Assembly (NCBI GenBank): GCA_030142905.1
Contig: JASJOG010000580.1
Location: forward strand, 40,001-104,000
DNA length: 64,000 bases
Reading direction: 5' to 3'
Source: Heliopora coerulea
Lineage: Eukaryota > Cnidaria > Anthozoa > Scleralcyonacea > Helioporidae
The notes beneath the pieces are model-generated. The model did not search any database and was not told the origin of the DNA. It saw nothing but the letters and a program-made list of their open reading frames with translations. The position numbers and the translations under genes were made by a program. Shown in pieces: positions 63,872 through 64,000 of the stretch. Numbering within the stretch: position 1 is the stretch's first letter; each line of letters opens with the position of its first letter.

Positions 63872-64000
63872 ATTGAAGCAGTTTGATGTTTGAGAAACGC
63901 GAGAGATTGGATATATTAAGGTAGATGAACGCTCTTCAAGCTCGATACTCAGAAAATCGATTTCTGAGCCCCAGACGGGGATCGAACCCGCAACCTTCTG
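63872..64000 (-). mobile_element. tRNA-derived SINE, tandem copy 2 (cut by window end)
   Basis: Repeats the first 129 bp of the preceding unit with three or four substitutions, and runs off the window at the B box. Confidence 0.9.

Overview
This is a eukaryotic, intron-rich, AT-rich window from an invertebrate animal. An anthozoan cnidarian (coral or sea-anemone type) fits best, judging by the mix of CR1 LINEs with an SGNH-hydrolase ORF1, several GIY-YIG Penelope-like elements (PLEs), restriction-like-endonuclease LINEs, tRNA-derived SINEs and pogo/hAT/Tc1 MITEs. The organism call is inference; no species marker is present.

The one host gene I can name is NCAPH2 (condensin II subunit H2) on the minus strand. 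It appears as eleven short exons (40-191 nt) between 52258 (start codon) and 9141. All exons join in phase into 1,069 nt of coding sequence (356 codons plus one base). The 3' exons lie beyond the left edge, so nearly everything from 1 to 52 kb is intron. Almost all longer ORFs there are transposon remains inside introns.

Layout: 1-4612, a nearly intact CR1-type LINE. 4613-6922, two decayed RLE-type LINE copies. 6930-7163, a tRNA-SINE. 7439-8805, a foldback element with a 9-bp minisatellite core. 9141-9478, NCAPH2 exons 11 and 10. 9698-10002, a solo LTR. 12.1-15.5 kb, PLE tails, a LINE relic and MITEs. 15817-18393, exons 9, 8 and 7. 19-28.7 kb, SINEs, a PLE relic, MITEs and a large TIR-flanked repeat split by a second CR1 LINE. 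29016-33780, exons 6, 5 and 4 with PLE and LINE relics. 35.2-36.66 kb, a minus-strand PLE. 36834-36889, exon 3. 38.0-43.0 kb, an inverted PLE pair with a second copy of the 22-28 kb repeat. 45292-45393, exon 2. 46.4-48.8 kb, a long inverted repeat and a hAT element carrying a nested Tc1/mariner element. 52124-52258, exon 1. 52.7-54.0 kb, a pogo/Tigger-like element with a cysteine-rich ORF.

Right of 54 kb the DNA is mostly unannotatable AT-rich sequence. It holds two convincing but unassigned minus-strand exons (50432-50698 and 55516-55633), a foldback SINE with target-site duplications, hAT and other MITEs, a palindromic array, and a retrotransposon integrase tail fused to an OTU cysteine protease (62488-63447). 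The window ends in a tandemly duplicated tRNA-SINE. There is no operon-like co-operation here: one chromosome-structure gene hosts many generations of selfish elements.
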